A DNA stretch of 13,447 nucleotides from JAQUOA01 sp037443785. GTDB taxonomy: Bacteria > Bacteroidota > Ignavibacteria > UBA10030 > UBA8401. The stretch is from the NCBI GenBank assembly GCA_037443785.1, contig JBBINR010000063.1, positions 1-13,447 of the forward strand. The letters run 5' to 3'. A model generated the notes under the pieces. The model was given only the letters and a program-made list of their open reading frames with translations. It was not told the origin of the DNA and did no database searches. Of this stretch, positions 1 through 6,150 are shown piece by piece. The position numbers were made by a program, and so were the translations under genes. Within the stretch, counting starts at the first letter, position 1. Every line of letters begins with the position of its first letter.

Positions 1-1
1 C

Positions 2-739
2 GCCGTTGTTACCGGAAAGCCTATTGAACTTGGCGGATCGTACGGACGAGAAGAAGCAACGGGGCGGGGAGTGTGCATTGCATTGCGCGAAGCGGCGAAG
101 ACAGACAAATTTGATTTGAAAAAAATTTCCGTTGCCATTCAAGGATTTGGAAATGTTGGCGCAAATACGGCGAGAATTCTTGAACAAGAAATGGGTGTGA
201 AAGTTGTTGCGATCAGCGATGTGAAGGGAGGCGTGTATAATCCTCGCGGAATCCGGTACAGCGATGCGGCAACGCAATTTAAAAATACGGGAAGCGTGTT
301 GGGATTGAAGGGAGGAGTAAAACTTTCGAACGAAGAATTGCTGGAATTAAAATGCGATGTGCTAATTCCTGCCGCATTAGGAAATCAACTGCGTGCCGAT
401 AATGCACACACTGTGAAAGCGAAATTGATTATCGAAGCGGCAAACGGACCGACGACGTACGAAGCGGATGAAATTTTTGCATCGCGTGGTATCCATGTTG
501 TTCCGGATATTTACGCGAATGCGGGGGGAGTGACGGTGAGTTATTTTGAGTGGGCGCAGAATCTTCAACAGTTCCGTTGGGAATATGCGAAGGTTGTTGC
601 CGAATTGGAGAAGACGATGGTGCAAGGGTATCACGCCGTGATGCAATCGACGGAGAAACATAAAGTGCCGATGCGCATTGGCGCGTTTATCCTTGCGGTG
701 GAGCGTGTGGCGAAGGCGGCACGGTTGAGAGGCGATTGA
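2..739 (+). CDS. Glutamate dehydrogenase (Glu/Leu/Phe/Val dehydrogenase family), C-terminal part
   Basis: Catalyses reversible oxidative deamination of glutamate to 2-oxoglutarate and ammonia with NAD(P), in the cytoplasm. The reading frame is open from base 2, so the start and roughly the first 170-180 residues of a ~420-residue family lie off the left edge. The GTG at 71 lies inside the conserved core and is not the start. Visible family landmarks are the GGSYGREEATGRG stretch that joins the substrate domain to the nucleotide domain, the Rossmann motif GFGNVG with an Asp about 30 residues later (AISD), IPAALGNQ, IIEAANGPTT and the C-terminal PDIYANAGGVTVSYFEW signature. It ends with TGA, 25 bases before the next plus-strand gene. 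Family assignment is firm. Cofactor choice (NAD versus NADP) and strict glutamate specificity are inferred only. Confidence 0.96.
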   Translation, partial: AVVTGKPIELGGSYGREEATGRGVCIALREAAKTDKFDLKKISVAIQGFGNVGANTARILEQEMGVKVVAISDVKGGVYNPRGIRYSDAATQFKNTGSVLGLKGGVKLSNEELLELKCDVLIPAALGNQLRADNAHTVKAKLIIEAANGPTTYEADEIFASRGIHVVPDIYANAGGVTVSYFEWAQNLQQFRWEYAKVVAELEKTMVQGYHAVMQSTEKHKVPMRIGAFILAVERVAKAARLRGD

Positions 740-764
740 AAAAGCGAAAAGTATTTGAAGAGCG

Positions 765-995
765 ATGAAATTTCCTTGGTATAAGCGAAACGGTATTTTC
801 TTCATTCCAACTTCAATTGTTGGGTGGCTGATATTCCTTGGCGTTGTCGGGGATGCCGTTTATGACTTTATCATTATCGACAGCATGTCGCATTCGGTCA
901 GCGATACGCTGATGAATTTTGTGTTTCATTTTATTATTATCGCAGCAGTGTATTCGTTCATTGGTTTTGTAACAAGCAGAAGGACAACACAATAG
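765..995 (+). CDS. Small two-helix membrane protein, unknown function
   Basis: A 76-residue protein I do not recognise. It has a basic N-terminus (MKFPWYKRNG), a hydrophobic segment at about residues 13-38, a polar turn rich in Ser, Asp and Met (about 39-48), a second hydrophobic segment at about 50-69, and a basic tail (TSRRTTQ). This predicts a helical hairpin in the inner membrane with both ends inside. It follows the glutamate dehydrogenase by 25 bases and may be read through from it. A weak purine stretch (GAAGAG) lies just upstream of the ATG. A longer minus-strand reading frame overlaps it, but its composition looks non-coding. The prediction as a real gene rests on the coherent hydrophobic pattern and good packing. 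No function is offered. Confidence 0.65.
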   Translation: MKFPWYKRNGIFFIPTSIVGWLIFLGVVGDAVYDFIIIDSMSHSVSDTLMNFVFHFIIIAAVYSFIGFVTSRRTTQ

Positions 996-1005
996 AATTT
1001 GATAC

Positions 1006-1029
1006 TTCCATCCATCCTTCCATCCATCC
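1006..1029 (+). repeat. Tetranucleotide microsatellite, six NTCC units
   Basis: Six consecutive four-base units (TTCC, ATCC, ATCC, TTCC, ATCC, ATCC) end five bases before the CAGGAG ribosome binding site of the gene at 1045. The tract lies wholly in the non-coding gap between two small genes. It is short and imperfect, so slippage is possible but not shown. Confidence 0.8.
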
Positions 1030-1033
1030 ATTT

Positions 1034-1039
1034 CAGGAG
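1034..1039 (+). promoter_or_regulatory. Ribosome binding site of the small exported protein gene
   Basis: CAGGAG sits five bases before the ATG at 1045. It is one of the few clear Shine-Dalgarno sequences in the window and it fixes the start of the 84-residue gene. Confidence 0.7.
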
Positions 1040-1044
1040 TCCTT

Positions 1045-1299
1045 ATGAAAGCTAAATTACTTGTCTCGTTGCTCTTCATTATTCTTGCCGGAGTTTTTAT
1101 TATTACAAAATCGAATTCGCAGGTTGGAACAAAACAATATGTTGTGAAACTGTACGCGGGTGACAAGGTGGTAGGGACGTGGGACTCGTACGCAATTGGA
1201 AACAGCGACGGACAGTCGATTACCTTTTTCGTAGGAAGCCAGACGTATCCGCAGCAGGTGCGAATTTCCGGAACGTTTAGTGTTGAACAAGTAAAATGA
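1045..1299 (+). CDS. Small exported or membrane-anchored protein, unknown function
   Basis: An 84-residue protein that I cannot name. Residues 1-4 are MKAK, followed by a strong hydrophobic stretch to about residue 21, which fits a signal peptide or an uncleaved N-terminal anchor. No lipobox cysteine is visible; the protein has no cysteine at all. The remaining ~60 residues are polar with alternating hydrophobic residues (QYVVKLYAGD, SITFFVG, QVRISGTFSV), which suggests a small beta-rich domain outside the cytoplasm. The start is supported by CAGGAG five bases upstream. The leader contains a tetranucleotide repeat. The next gene, a cupin, begins 28 bases after the stop. Confidence 0.65.
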   Translation: MKAKLLVSLLFIILAGVFIITKSNSQVGTKQYVVKLYAGDKVVGTWDSYAIGNSDGQSITFFVGSQTYPQQVRISGTFSVEQVK

Positions 1300-1327
1300 T
1301 GTTTAAGACATTTCATAAAATAGTATT

Positions 1328-1690
1328 ATGTCAAAATTAATCGAGAAACCGACACGTATTGAAGCAGCCGGGAAACCGCCGAAGACGATAGAAGAATTTA
1401 TCGGTCGAGTTAATTCGCAAACCGCAGCGTTAAGCATCGCGCGAATGACCAGCCCTTCGGGATGGAGCGAACTGGGACAGATTCCGGAGTTTGATGAATA
1501 CACAGTGGTATTGCGTGGACAGCTTCGTGTAGAAACAAAAACTGATGTAAAAAATGTATCGGCAGGACAAGCGATTATCATTTCCCGCGGCGAATGGGTC
1601 CGCTACAGCACACCGGGAAAAGAAGGAGCCGAATATATTGCTGTGTGCATGCCGGCATTTTCACCCAAGATTGTTCATCGAGATGCCTAA
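1328..1690 (+). CDS. Cupin-fold protein lacking the usual metal-binding histidines
   Basis: A 120-residue single-domain cupin. The first cupin motif is at about residues 55-68 (FDEYTVVLRGQL) and the second at about 84-97 (GQAIIISRGEWVRY), followed by a conserved-looking tail ending in CMPAFSPKIVHRD. In typical cupins the first motif carries HxH and a Glu for metal binding. Here the corresponding place reads FDEY, and the only histidine in the protein is close to the C-terminus. A classical 2-His/Glu metal site is therefore not evident, and the protein may bind a small ligand without metal. The last base of the stop codon is 12 bases before the peptide deformylase start, so the two are probably co-transcribed. 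The substrate is unknown. The cupin fold is confident, the role is not. Confidence 0.85.
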   Translation: MSKLIEKPTRIEAAGKPPKTIEEFIGRVNSQTAALSIARMTSPSGWSELGQIPEFDEYTVVLRGQLRVETKTDVKNVSAGQAIIISRGEWVRYSTPGKEGAEYIAVCMPAFSPKIVHRDA

Positions 1691-1702
1691 AGAACATTCA
1701 CC

Positions 1703-2248
1703 ATGGCGAAATTAGAGATTATAAAATTCGGCGATCCGATTCTTCGGCAGAAAGCGAAACTGGTGACGGTGTTTCATAAAAAATTTCAATCGACTGTGGA
1801 TTCCATTGCTGAGACGTTGAAGACGAAAGAGGAAGGTGCTGCATTAGCGGCAACGCAGGTGAGCATTTTAAAAAGAATTACGGTGATCGATTATGAAGAT
1901 GAATATATGGAATTGATCAATCCCGAAATTATTGAAGCGAGCGGAGAAGAGAGCGAGTATGAAGGATGTCTTTCGTTTCCGGGTTACATCGGGTTAGTCC
2001 CGCGCAATACGTTTATAAAAGTAAAATTTGTTACACGATTTGGTAAGGAAAAAATTATCGAACGAAGCGGAAACATGGCCCGGTGCATACAGCATGAAAT
2101 TGATCATCTGGATGGAATATTATTTATTGACCGAATGAAATCCGATTTCTTACTGCATCAAGAGACGGAAACAAAAATTACCCTGCAAGCGGTGTTGGAT
2201 TTGGCAGATGGAAAAATAAAGAATATGGATGAAGTATTTTACATGTAA
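1703..2248 (+). CDS. def: Peptide deformylase
   Basis: Removes the formyl group from the N-terminal formyl-methionine of new proteins, as a metal-dependent hydrolase at the ribosome exit. The protein has 181 residues, within the usual range. All three family motifs are present: motif I GAALAATQ at residues 45-52 with Gln52, motif II EGCLS at 87-91 with metal ligand Cys89, and motif III QHEIDH at 130-135 with ligands His131 and His135 and catalytic Glu132. Motif I differs from the common GxGLAAxQ pattern, with Ala47 in place of the third-position glycine. The ATG start lies 12 bases after the cupin stop; the ribosome binding site is weak. The usual partner fmt is not adjacent. The metal and catalytic residues are intact, so activity is expected. 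Another deformylase elsewhere in the genome is possible. Confidence 0.95.
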   Translation: MAKLEIIKFGDPILRQKAKLVTVFHKKFQSTVDSIAETLKTKEEGAALAATQVSILKRITVIDYEDEYMELINPEIIEASGEESEYEGCLSFPGYIGLVPRNTFIKVKFVTRFGKEKIIERSGNMARCIQHEIDHLDGILFIDRMKSDFLLHQETETKITLQAVLDLADGKIKNMDEVFYM

Positions 2249-2254
2249 ATTTTC

Positions 2255-2335
2255 TGGATGCGAGTGTCCGCTGGCATGACAAAGCCAACCGATGATTGAA
2301 CAATGGATGCCATCCCGGCGTTCATCGCGAGAAAT
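2255..2335. repeat. Degenerate intergenic hairpin repeat (REP/MITE-like remnant)
   Basis: The gap after peptide deformylase contains an imperfect hairpin, ATGCGAG (2258-2264) against CTGGCAT (2271-2277) with one mismatch, followed by ATGACA. The segment TCATCGCGAG at 2322-2331 recurs in the same orientation at 3620-3629. Sequences of the form TGGATGCC...GGCATGACA and GTCATCGCGAG are commonly seen as dispersed intergenic repeats in bacterial genomes. That family link is from memory and was not searched. Confidence 0.5.
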
Positions 2336-2355
2336 GATAATTTAAAATTTTATGC

Positions 2356-2360
2356 AAGGA
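2356..2360 (+). promoter_or_regulatory. Ribosome binding site that sets the NamZ-like start
   Basis: AAGGA lies eight bases before the ATG at 2369. It supports that start over the in-frame ATG at 2303, which lies in repeat-like sequence and would place 22 unrelated residues ahead of a signal peptide. Confidence 0.65.
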
Positions 2361-2368
2361 ACACTGCC

Positions 2369-3589
2369 ATGAAAAAAATATTTTTACTTCTTATTCTTGC
2401 TGTAACATTTCTTACGGCACAAATAAAAACCGGTATCGATGTTCTTGTTGAATCGAATTTCGCCCAGATACAAGGGAAAAACGTCGGATTGATCACCAAT
2501 CCGACGGGAGTTTCTTCTTCGCTCATTTCAACTGTCGATCTTTTGGCTAATGCCAATGGGGTAAAACTTATTGCGCTGTTTGGTCCTGAGCATGGCGTGC
2601 GTGGTGATGTTACCGCCGGCGGTAAAGTGGAATCAACAAATGATTCTGCGACCGGTCTTCCGATGTATTCGCTTTATGGAAAAACGCATAAACCGACTGC
2701 TGAAATGTTGAAAGGAATTGATCTGTTGGTGTACGACATTCAGGATATTGGCGCGAGATCATACACGTTCATCAACACAATGGCGTATGCCATGGAAGGA
2801 GCGGCTGAAAATAATATTGAATTCATGGTGCTTGATCGTCCGAATCCGCTTTCGGGCGGAAGGGTTGAAGGAAATATTTTGGATACGAACTTCCGATCAT
2901 TTGTGGGGCAATATCCAATTCCTTATGTGTACGGAATGACCTGCGGCGAACTTGCAACCTTATTGAATGAAGAAGGATGGCTTGGCGGTGGAAAGAAATG
3001 TAAACTTTCCGTTGTAAAAATGGATGGATGGAAACGATGGATGCATTGGGACAACACCGGTTTGCAATGGGTGCCAACATCGCCGCATATTCCGAATTCA
3101 CAAACAGCGTTATTATATTCGGCGGTTGGAATGATCGGCGAACTTGAAACGGTGAATATCGGTGTTGGCTATACGATGCCGTTCCAATTGATCGGTGCGG
3201 AGTGGATTAATGGAAGGCAGCTTGCCGATGCGCTTAATGCAAAAAAACTTCCGGGACTGTTTTTCCGTCCGCTTTCGTTCAGACCGTATTATGGAAGCCA
3301 GCAAGGAAAACAATTGCAGGGAATTCAAATTCATCTTCTGGATAAAAACAAAGTCAATCTTACCAATCTTAATCTTCAGATCATCGAAACTCTTATCAAG
3401 CTTTATCCGGACAAAAATCCGTTTCTCCTTGCGGATTCATTGCGGAATGCTATGTTCGATAAAGTGATGGGAACAGATGACGTGCGTAAAAAATTGAATG
3501 CCGGCGTTTCTGCTGAGACAATCATTGCGTCGTGGAAAAAGGATATTGATAAATTTTTGACAATGCGGAAAAAATATTTGTTGTATTAA
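2369..3589 (+). CDS. Exported NamZ-type exo-beta-N-acetylmuramidase (DUF1343, GH171)
   Basis: A 406-residue protein of the DUF1343 family. Characterised members (NamZ, glycoside hydrolase family 171) release terminal N-acetylmuramic acid from peptidoglycan fragments, outside the cytoplasm, in cell-wall recycling or salvage. Residues 1-17 form a clear signal peptide (MKKIFLLLILAVTFLTA). The mature protein starts with the family's opening, a TGIDVL stretch, then GLITNPTG (40-47), FGPEHGVRGD (71-80), YDIQDIGARSYT (122-133) and VLDRPNP (154-160), all hallmarks of the family. The C-terminal ~150 residues continue as expected and length is normal. No Cys follows the signal peptide closely, so it is probably periplasmic rather than a lipoprotein. 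It is separated from its neighbours by repeats on both sides and no other wall-recycling gene is adjacent. The exact substrate is inferred from the family. Confidence 0.93.
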   Translation: MKKIFLLLILAVTFLTAQIKTGIDVLVESNFAQIQGKNVGLITNPTGVSSSLISTVDLLANANGVKLIALFGPEHGVRGDVTAGGKVESTNDSATGLPMYSLYGKTHKPTAEMLKGIDLLVYDIQDIGARSYTFINTMAYAMEGAAENNIEFMVLDRPNPLSGGRVEGNILDTNFRSFVGQYPIPYVYGMTCGELATLLNEEGWLGGGKKCKLSVVKMDGWKRWMHWDNTGLQWVPTSPHIPNSQTALLYSAVGMIGELETVNIGVGYTMPFQLIGAEWINGRQLADALNAKKLPGLFFRPLSFRPYYGSQQGKQLQGIQIHLLDKNKVNLTNLNLQIIETLIKLYPDKNPFLLADSLRNAMFDKVMGTDDVRKKLNAGVSAETIIASWKKDIDKFLTMRKKYLLY

Positions 3590-3617
3590 AAGCTATCTCT
3601 AAAAAAGATTCTCTCAA

Positions 3618-3658
3618 TGTCATCGCGAGGAATCCCGATTTATCGGGATGGCTTCTCA
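3618..3658. repeat. Dispersed repeat with 7-bp hairpin
   Basis: ATCCCGA (3632-3638) and TCGGGAT (3643-3649) form a perfect stem around a TTTA loop. The flanks GCGAGGA and GGCTTCTC extend the pairing imperfectly. The left flank TCATCGCGAG also occurs at 2322-2331. It lies between convergent genes and is REP-like. It lacks a T tract directly after the stem, so I do not call it an intrinsic terminator. Confidence 0.6.
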
Positions 3659-3690
3659 ATAAATTTTCCCGCGGCAAATTGCTAGGTATT

Positions 3691-3718
3691 TGTCATACCA
3701 GCTTTCGCCGGAATGACA
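3691..3718. repeat. Inverted repeat TGTCAT...ATGACA (12-bp imperfect stem)
   Basis: Bases 3691-3702 pair with 3707-3718 in 10 of 12 positions around the loop TTTC. Outer ends are TGTCAT and ATGACA. It lies 42 bases past the end of the preceding hairpin, within the same convergent gap. The form resembles a common dispersed intergenic palindrome. It could also slow transcription between the two convergent genes. Confidence 0.6.
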
Positions 3719-3759
3719 CGCTGTAAGCGGGGAATTCAACCTGTTAAAAAGTTAAAGTT

Positions 3760-3984
3760 CTATATTCTCTTCATTATCACTTTTTGTTGTTTTGATCGTT
3801 TAAAGATGCGGGTGATGGCCGAGAAAAGCGGGCATTGTGAGCAGAAATTTGTCAGTCCCATTATCAAAGCCATTACACCAGTTGTTAATAAAGCGGTATT
3901 TCCCGGATTCGAAAAGATAAAGAGAATCAATTCTGTTAAACCGATGCCAATAAGAAATCTGCGAATGATTGTTCGTGTTGTCAT
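3760..3984 (-). CDS. DUF2892 (YgaP transmembrane-like) small membrane protein
   Basis: A 74-residue minus-strand protein. Two hydrophobic segments (about residues 9-25 and 30-46) are followed by FCSQCPLFSAI (47-57), which matches the G-x-CPLY-x-x-lG ending of DUF2892, the membrane domain best known from the C-terminus of the rhodanese YgaP. Here it stands alone, without a rhodanese domain. The initial TTRTIIRR resembles the basic lead-in of the family. The start is well supported by AAGGAG four bases before the ATG. A longer plus-strand frame over the same bases (3713-4003) is rejected as a shadow. The gene is convergent to the NamZ-like gene and divergent from the operon starting at 4128. 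No specific role is known for stand-alone members. Confidence 0.75.
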   Translation of the reverse strand: MTTRTIIRRFLIGIGLTELILFIFSNPGNTALLTTGVMALIMGLTNFCSQCPLFSAITRIFKRSKQQKVIMKRI

Positions 3985-3988
3985 TATG

Positions 3989-3994
3989 CTCCTT
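3989..3994 (-). promoter_or_regulatory. Strong ribosome binding site for the DUF2892-like gene
   Basis: Read on the minus strand this is AAGGAG, followed by CATA and then the ATG at 3984. It is the strongest Shine-Dalgarno match in the window and decides in favour of the minus-strand gene. Confidence 0.7.
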
Positions 3995-4127
3995 GTTTTG
4001 TAATGAGATGCGGCAAAATCAGTTTTGATTCATATTCCTTTCATCTGTTTTGCATGTGTCATAGAAATATTTTGGAAAGTTGCCTTTCATTCCTTGAACT
4101 CCCCTGAAAAAAATCTTACCTTCAAAT

Positions 4128-4649
4128 GTGGAAAAATTGCAAACAAAAATATTCTTAACGCTTTTTTTTCTTTCTGCGCTTGTGTGGATTGGAGGAACAA
4201 CGCTCCAAAATCTGACCGCAGGAAGACTCTTAGAGTTTGGAACAATCCAATTTAATCAGAACCTGACCGAAAGCTCGGAACGGGCGATGTATCAAACCAT
4301 TGCTGACGCCGCTGTGATCAGGTTTGCAAGCTATCCGTTGGTCTTGATATTTGCCTTCCTGTATTTGCGATCGACAACGCGTTCTTTAAAACTTCATGGC
4401 TGGCTGTTGATGAGCGCAATTCTTTTATTCATTTTTATTCCCGTTGAGGCATACTGTCTCTGGCTGGAATGGAAAATCGTCGGGTTGCAGTATTGGGGAA
4501 CGTGGCCGCTCGACGAATTCCGAAAAGCATTTCTCGGTCGCATCACGGCTCTTGCCGGTTTGCCATTGATTGCAACATTATGTTATTATACAATCATCGG
4601 GTTGGTAATTTTCCGGCCGATGAAGAAAAAAGAATTAGAAATTGTATGA
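4128..4649 (+). CDS. Four-helix membrane protein, unknown function
   Basis: A 173-residue integral membrane protein with a GTG start. Hydrophobic segments lie at about residues 7-25, 62-81, 89-113 and 138-163. A ~35-residue polar loop between the first two contains QNLTAGRLLEFG and NLTESSERAMYQ. The C-terminus is basic and then acidic (RPMKKKELEIV). I do not recognise a named family; a resemblance to the DUF4149-type four-helix layout is too weak to claim. No clear ribosome binding site precedes the GTG; an alternative TTG start at 4137 would remove three residues. It is the first gene of a tight operon; its TGA overlaps the ATG of the next gene. Being coupled to cytoplasmic biosynthetic genes does not reveal its job. 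Confidence 0.75.
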   Translation: MEKLQTKIFLTLFFLSALVWIGGTTLQNLTAGRLLEFGTIQFNQNLTESSERAMYQTIADAAVIRFASYPLVLIFAFLYLRSTTRSLKLHGWLLMSAILLFIFIPVEAYCLWLEWKIVGLQYWGTWPLDEFRKAFLGRITALAGLPLIATLCYYTIIGLVIFRPMKKKELEIV

Positions 4650-5032
4650 ATGAAGAAGAATTACTCCTGGAGTTAGAACAAGCGGCGAAAGATATGGGAT
4701 TGAGCATCCGCTACGAAAAAGGTGATTTCGACGGCGGATACTGCATTCTGCGGGACGAAAATATCATTATTGCCAACAAGAAATTATCCCCGTTCAAAAA
4801 ATGTGCGGTCATTGCACAGGCGCTCGGAGATTTTGGGATTGACGAAGTGTATATTAAACCCGTTGTTCGAACATTTATTGAAGATGAGCTTGTTCGCGCT
4901 GAGGTATTAGCATCGAAGAATTTGATCAAGCGAAAAGATGAACAACCTGCACTTCCGGCTAATGAAAATCTTGCCGACCAAACTGAGAGTCAAAAATCAG
5001 AAGTCCATGAACAGGATGCGAAACCAGAATGA
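4646..5032 (+). CDS. Conserved protein of unknown function, charged C-terminal tail
   Basis: A 128-residue soluble protein. The start at 4646 overlaps the previous stop in an ATGA, which is preferred over the upstream in-frame ATG at 4469 inside the membrane-protein gene. Residues 1-20 form an acidic helix (MNEEELLLELEQAAKDMGL). Residues 20-80 look like a compact alpha/beta domain with DGGYCILRDENIIIANK and a helix around FKKCAVIAQALGD, then a conserved-looking segment with VYIKPVVRTFIEDE. The last ~35 residues are low in hydrophobics and rich in Glu, Gln, Asn and Lys, so probably disordered. The GGxCxLR...IIIxxxLSPxxK pattern recalls a small unnamed protein family seen in several phyla; this is from memory. 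Its ATGA overlap with aroQ at 5029 implies translational coupling. Function unknown. Confidence 0.85.
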   Translation: MNEEELLLELEQAAKDMGLSIRYEKGDFDGGYCILRDENIIIANKKLSPFKKCAVIAQALGDFGIDEVYIKPVVRTFIEDELVRAEVLASKNLIKRKDEQPALPANENLADQTESQKSEVHEQDAKPE

Positions 5033-5463
5033 AACTTCTTGTCGTGAACGGACCGAATCTCAATATGCTCGGAAAGCGCGAGCCGCATATTTACGGTTCC
5101 CAAACGCTTGACGATATCAATAACGAATTGAAGAAAAAGTTTCCCGATGTTTCGTTCTCATTTTTTCAATCGAATCACGAAGGAGCAATTGTCGACGCGC
5201 TGCAATCGACGATGGGAAAAGATTTTGACGGCATTGTGATTAACGGTGCGGCGTTCACGCATTATTCGTATGCCATTCGCGATGCGCTTTCGATGCTGCC
5301 AATTCCTGCCGTTGAAGTTCACATTTCCAATATTCACCTGCGCGAAGAATTCCGTCGAAATTCTGTCACTGCACCTGCGTGTGTTGCACAGCTTTCCGGA
5401 TTCGGCAGTGATGGATATGCGCTTGCTGTTCAAATGTTGATTGACCGAAAAGGAACATCATGA
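5029..5463 (+). CDS. aroQ: Type II 3-dehydroquinate dehydratase
   Basis: Converts 3-dehydroquinate to 3-dehydroshikimate, the third step of the shikimate pathway to aromatic amino acids, in the cytoplasm as a dodecamer in known members. At 144 residues the length is typical. Seen motifs are NGPNLNMLGKREP at residues 7-19 with Arg17, the flexible-loop Tyr22 (IYG) that acts as base, INGAAFTHYS (71-80), EVHISN (96-101) with general-acid His98, and REEFRRNS (105-112). The family usually reads NPxA where this has NGAA at 72-75, a minor change next to the conserved Asn72. Starts and stops overlap neighbours by four bases on both sides (5029-5032 and 5460-5463). No other aro gene is adjacent. Confidence 0.97.
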   Translation: MKLLVVNGPNLNMLGKREPHIYGSQTLDDINNELKKKFPDVSFSFFQSNHEGAIVDALQSTMGKDFDGIVINGAAFTHYSYAIRDALSMLPIPAVEVHISNIHLREEFRRNSVTAPACVAQLSGFGSDGYALAVQMLIDRKGTS

Positions 5464-6149
5464 TCAGAGCTGCCGTGTTCGATCTTGACAATACGCTCGT
5501 CGATTTTATGGCAATGAAACGCCTGTCGGTCGAAGCGGCAGTGAATGCCATGATCGACGCCGGTTTGAAATTGACCCGGTTTGAAATTCAGGACCGCATT
5601 GATGCGATTTACAAAGAGCGCGGGATCGAATTCCAAAATGTGTTTGACGAACTGTTGTATAACGAATTTAAAAAAGTTGATTACAAGATTTTATCTGCCG
5701 GTGTGATTGCCTATCGCCGCGCGCGTGAAGCGGCATTGGTTCCATATCCACACGTCTATAAAACATTGATGGAACTGGTAAAGATGGGGTTGAAGCTCGG
5801 TGTCGTGTCCGATGCGCCTGCAAAGGAAGCATGGCTCCGTCTGACCTATTTAAATCTTCATCACATGTTTGACCACGTCGTTACGTTTGAAGATACCAAA
5901 GTGCGAAAGCCGAATCCTGAACCGTTCAAAAAAATTCTGGAATTGCTTCGTGTTGAACCGTCATCAGCCTTAATGATCGGCGATTGGGCAGAACGCGATG
6001 TTGTCGGTGTGGCGAAAGTGGGGATGAAGACCGTCTTTGCGCGATACGGCGACGTGTTCAATACCGGAGAATCAAACGCCGATTATGAAATAAGCGATAT
6101 TGCTGAATTGATTCAAATCATTATGAACGAAAATAAGATAAGGATCTAG
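5460..6149 (+). CDS. HAD-superfamily phosphatase (subfamily IA type)
   Basis: A 229-residue haloacid-dehalogenase-type hydrolase, probably a phosphatase on a small phosphorylated metabolite. Motif I is FDLDNTL (residues 7-13) with nucleophile Asp8 and Asp10. Motif II is VVSDAP (115-120), with Ser117 in the Ser/Thr position. Motif III lysine is Lys150 in RKPNPEPF. Motif IV is MIGDWAERD (172-180) with Asp175 and Asp180. A helical cap lies at about residues 16-95, as expected for a C1 cap. The full catalytic set is present, so the enzyme should be active. The substrate cannot be read from sequence. The start overlaps the aroQ stop (ATGA), and the stop is one base before acpS, so it belongs to the same coupled operon. 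Confidence 0.93.
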   Translation: MIRAAVFDLDNTLVDFMAMKRLSVEAAVNAMIDAGLKLTRFEIQDRIDAIYKERGIEFQNVFDELLYNEFKKVDYKILSAGVIAYRRAREAALVPYPHVYKTLMELVKMGLKLGVVSDAPAKEAWLRLTYLNLHHMFDHVVTFEDTKVRKPNPEPFKKILELLRVEPSSALMIGDWAERDVVGVAKVGMKTVFARYGDVFNTGESNADYEISDIAELIQIIMNENKIRI

Positions 6150-6150
6150 C

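Noticed and set aside
813..1316. 167-residue minus-strand reading frame
   Set aside because: It spans two plausible plus-strand genes and the microsatellite, which it would translate as a WKDGWKDGWK repeat; composition does not look like a real protein.
2303..2368. Upstream start adding 22 residues to the NamZ-like protein
   Set aside because: The extension lies in repeat-like DNA and would bury the signal peptide. The ATG at 2369 has AAGGA at a good distance.
3018..3044. ATGG-rich tract as a second microsatellite
   Set aside because: It is inside the NamZ-like coding region and encodes ordinary residues (KMDGWKRWMH); the repetition is short and broken.
3632..3649. Intrinsic terminator for the NamZ-like gene
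   Set aside because: The stem is good but no T tract follows on either strand, and flanking sequence recurs at 2322, which fits a dispersed repeat better.
3713..4003. 96-residue plus-strand reading frame
   Set aside because: It begins inside the repeat block, has no recognisable features or ribosome binding site, and is antisense to the better supported DUF2892-like gene.
4469..4645. Upstream in-frame start for the unnamed conserved protein
   Set aside because: It would overlap the membrane-protein gene by 180 bases. The ATGA overlap at 4646 matches the pattern of the rest of the operon.
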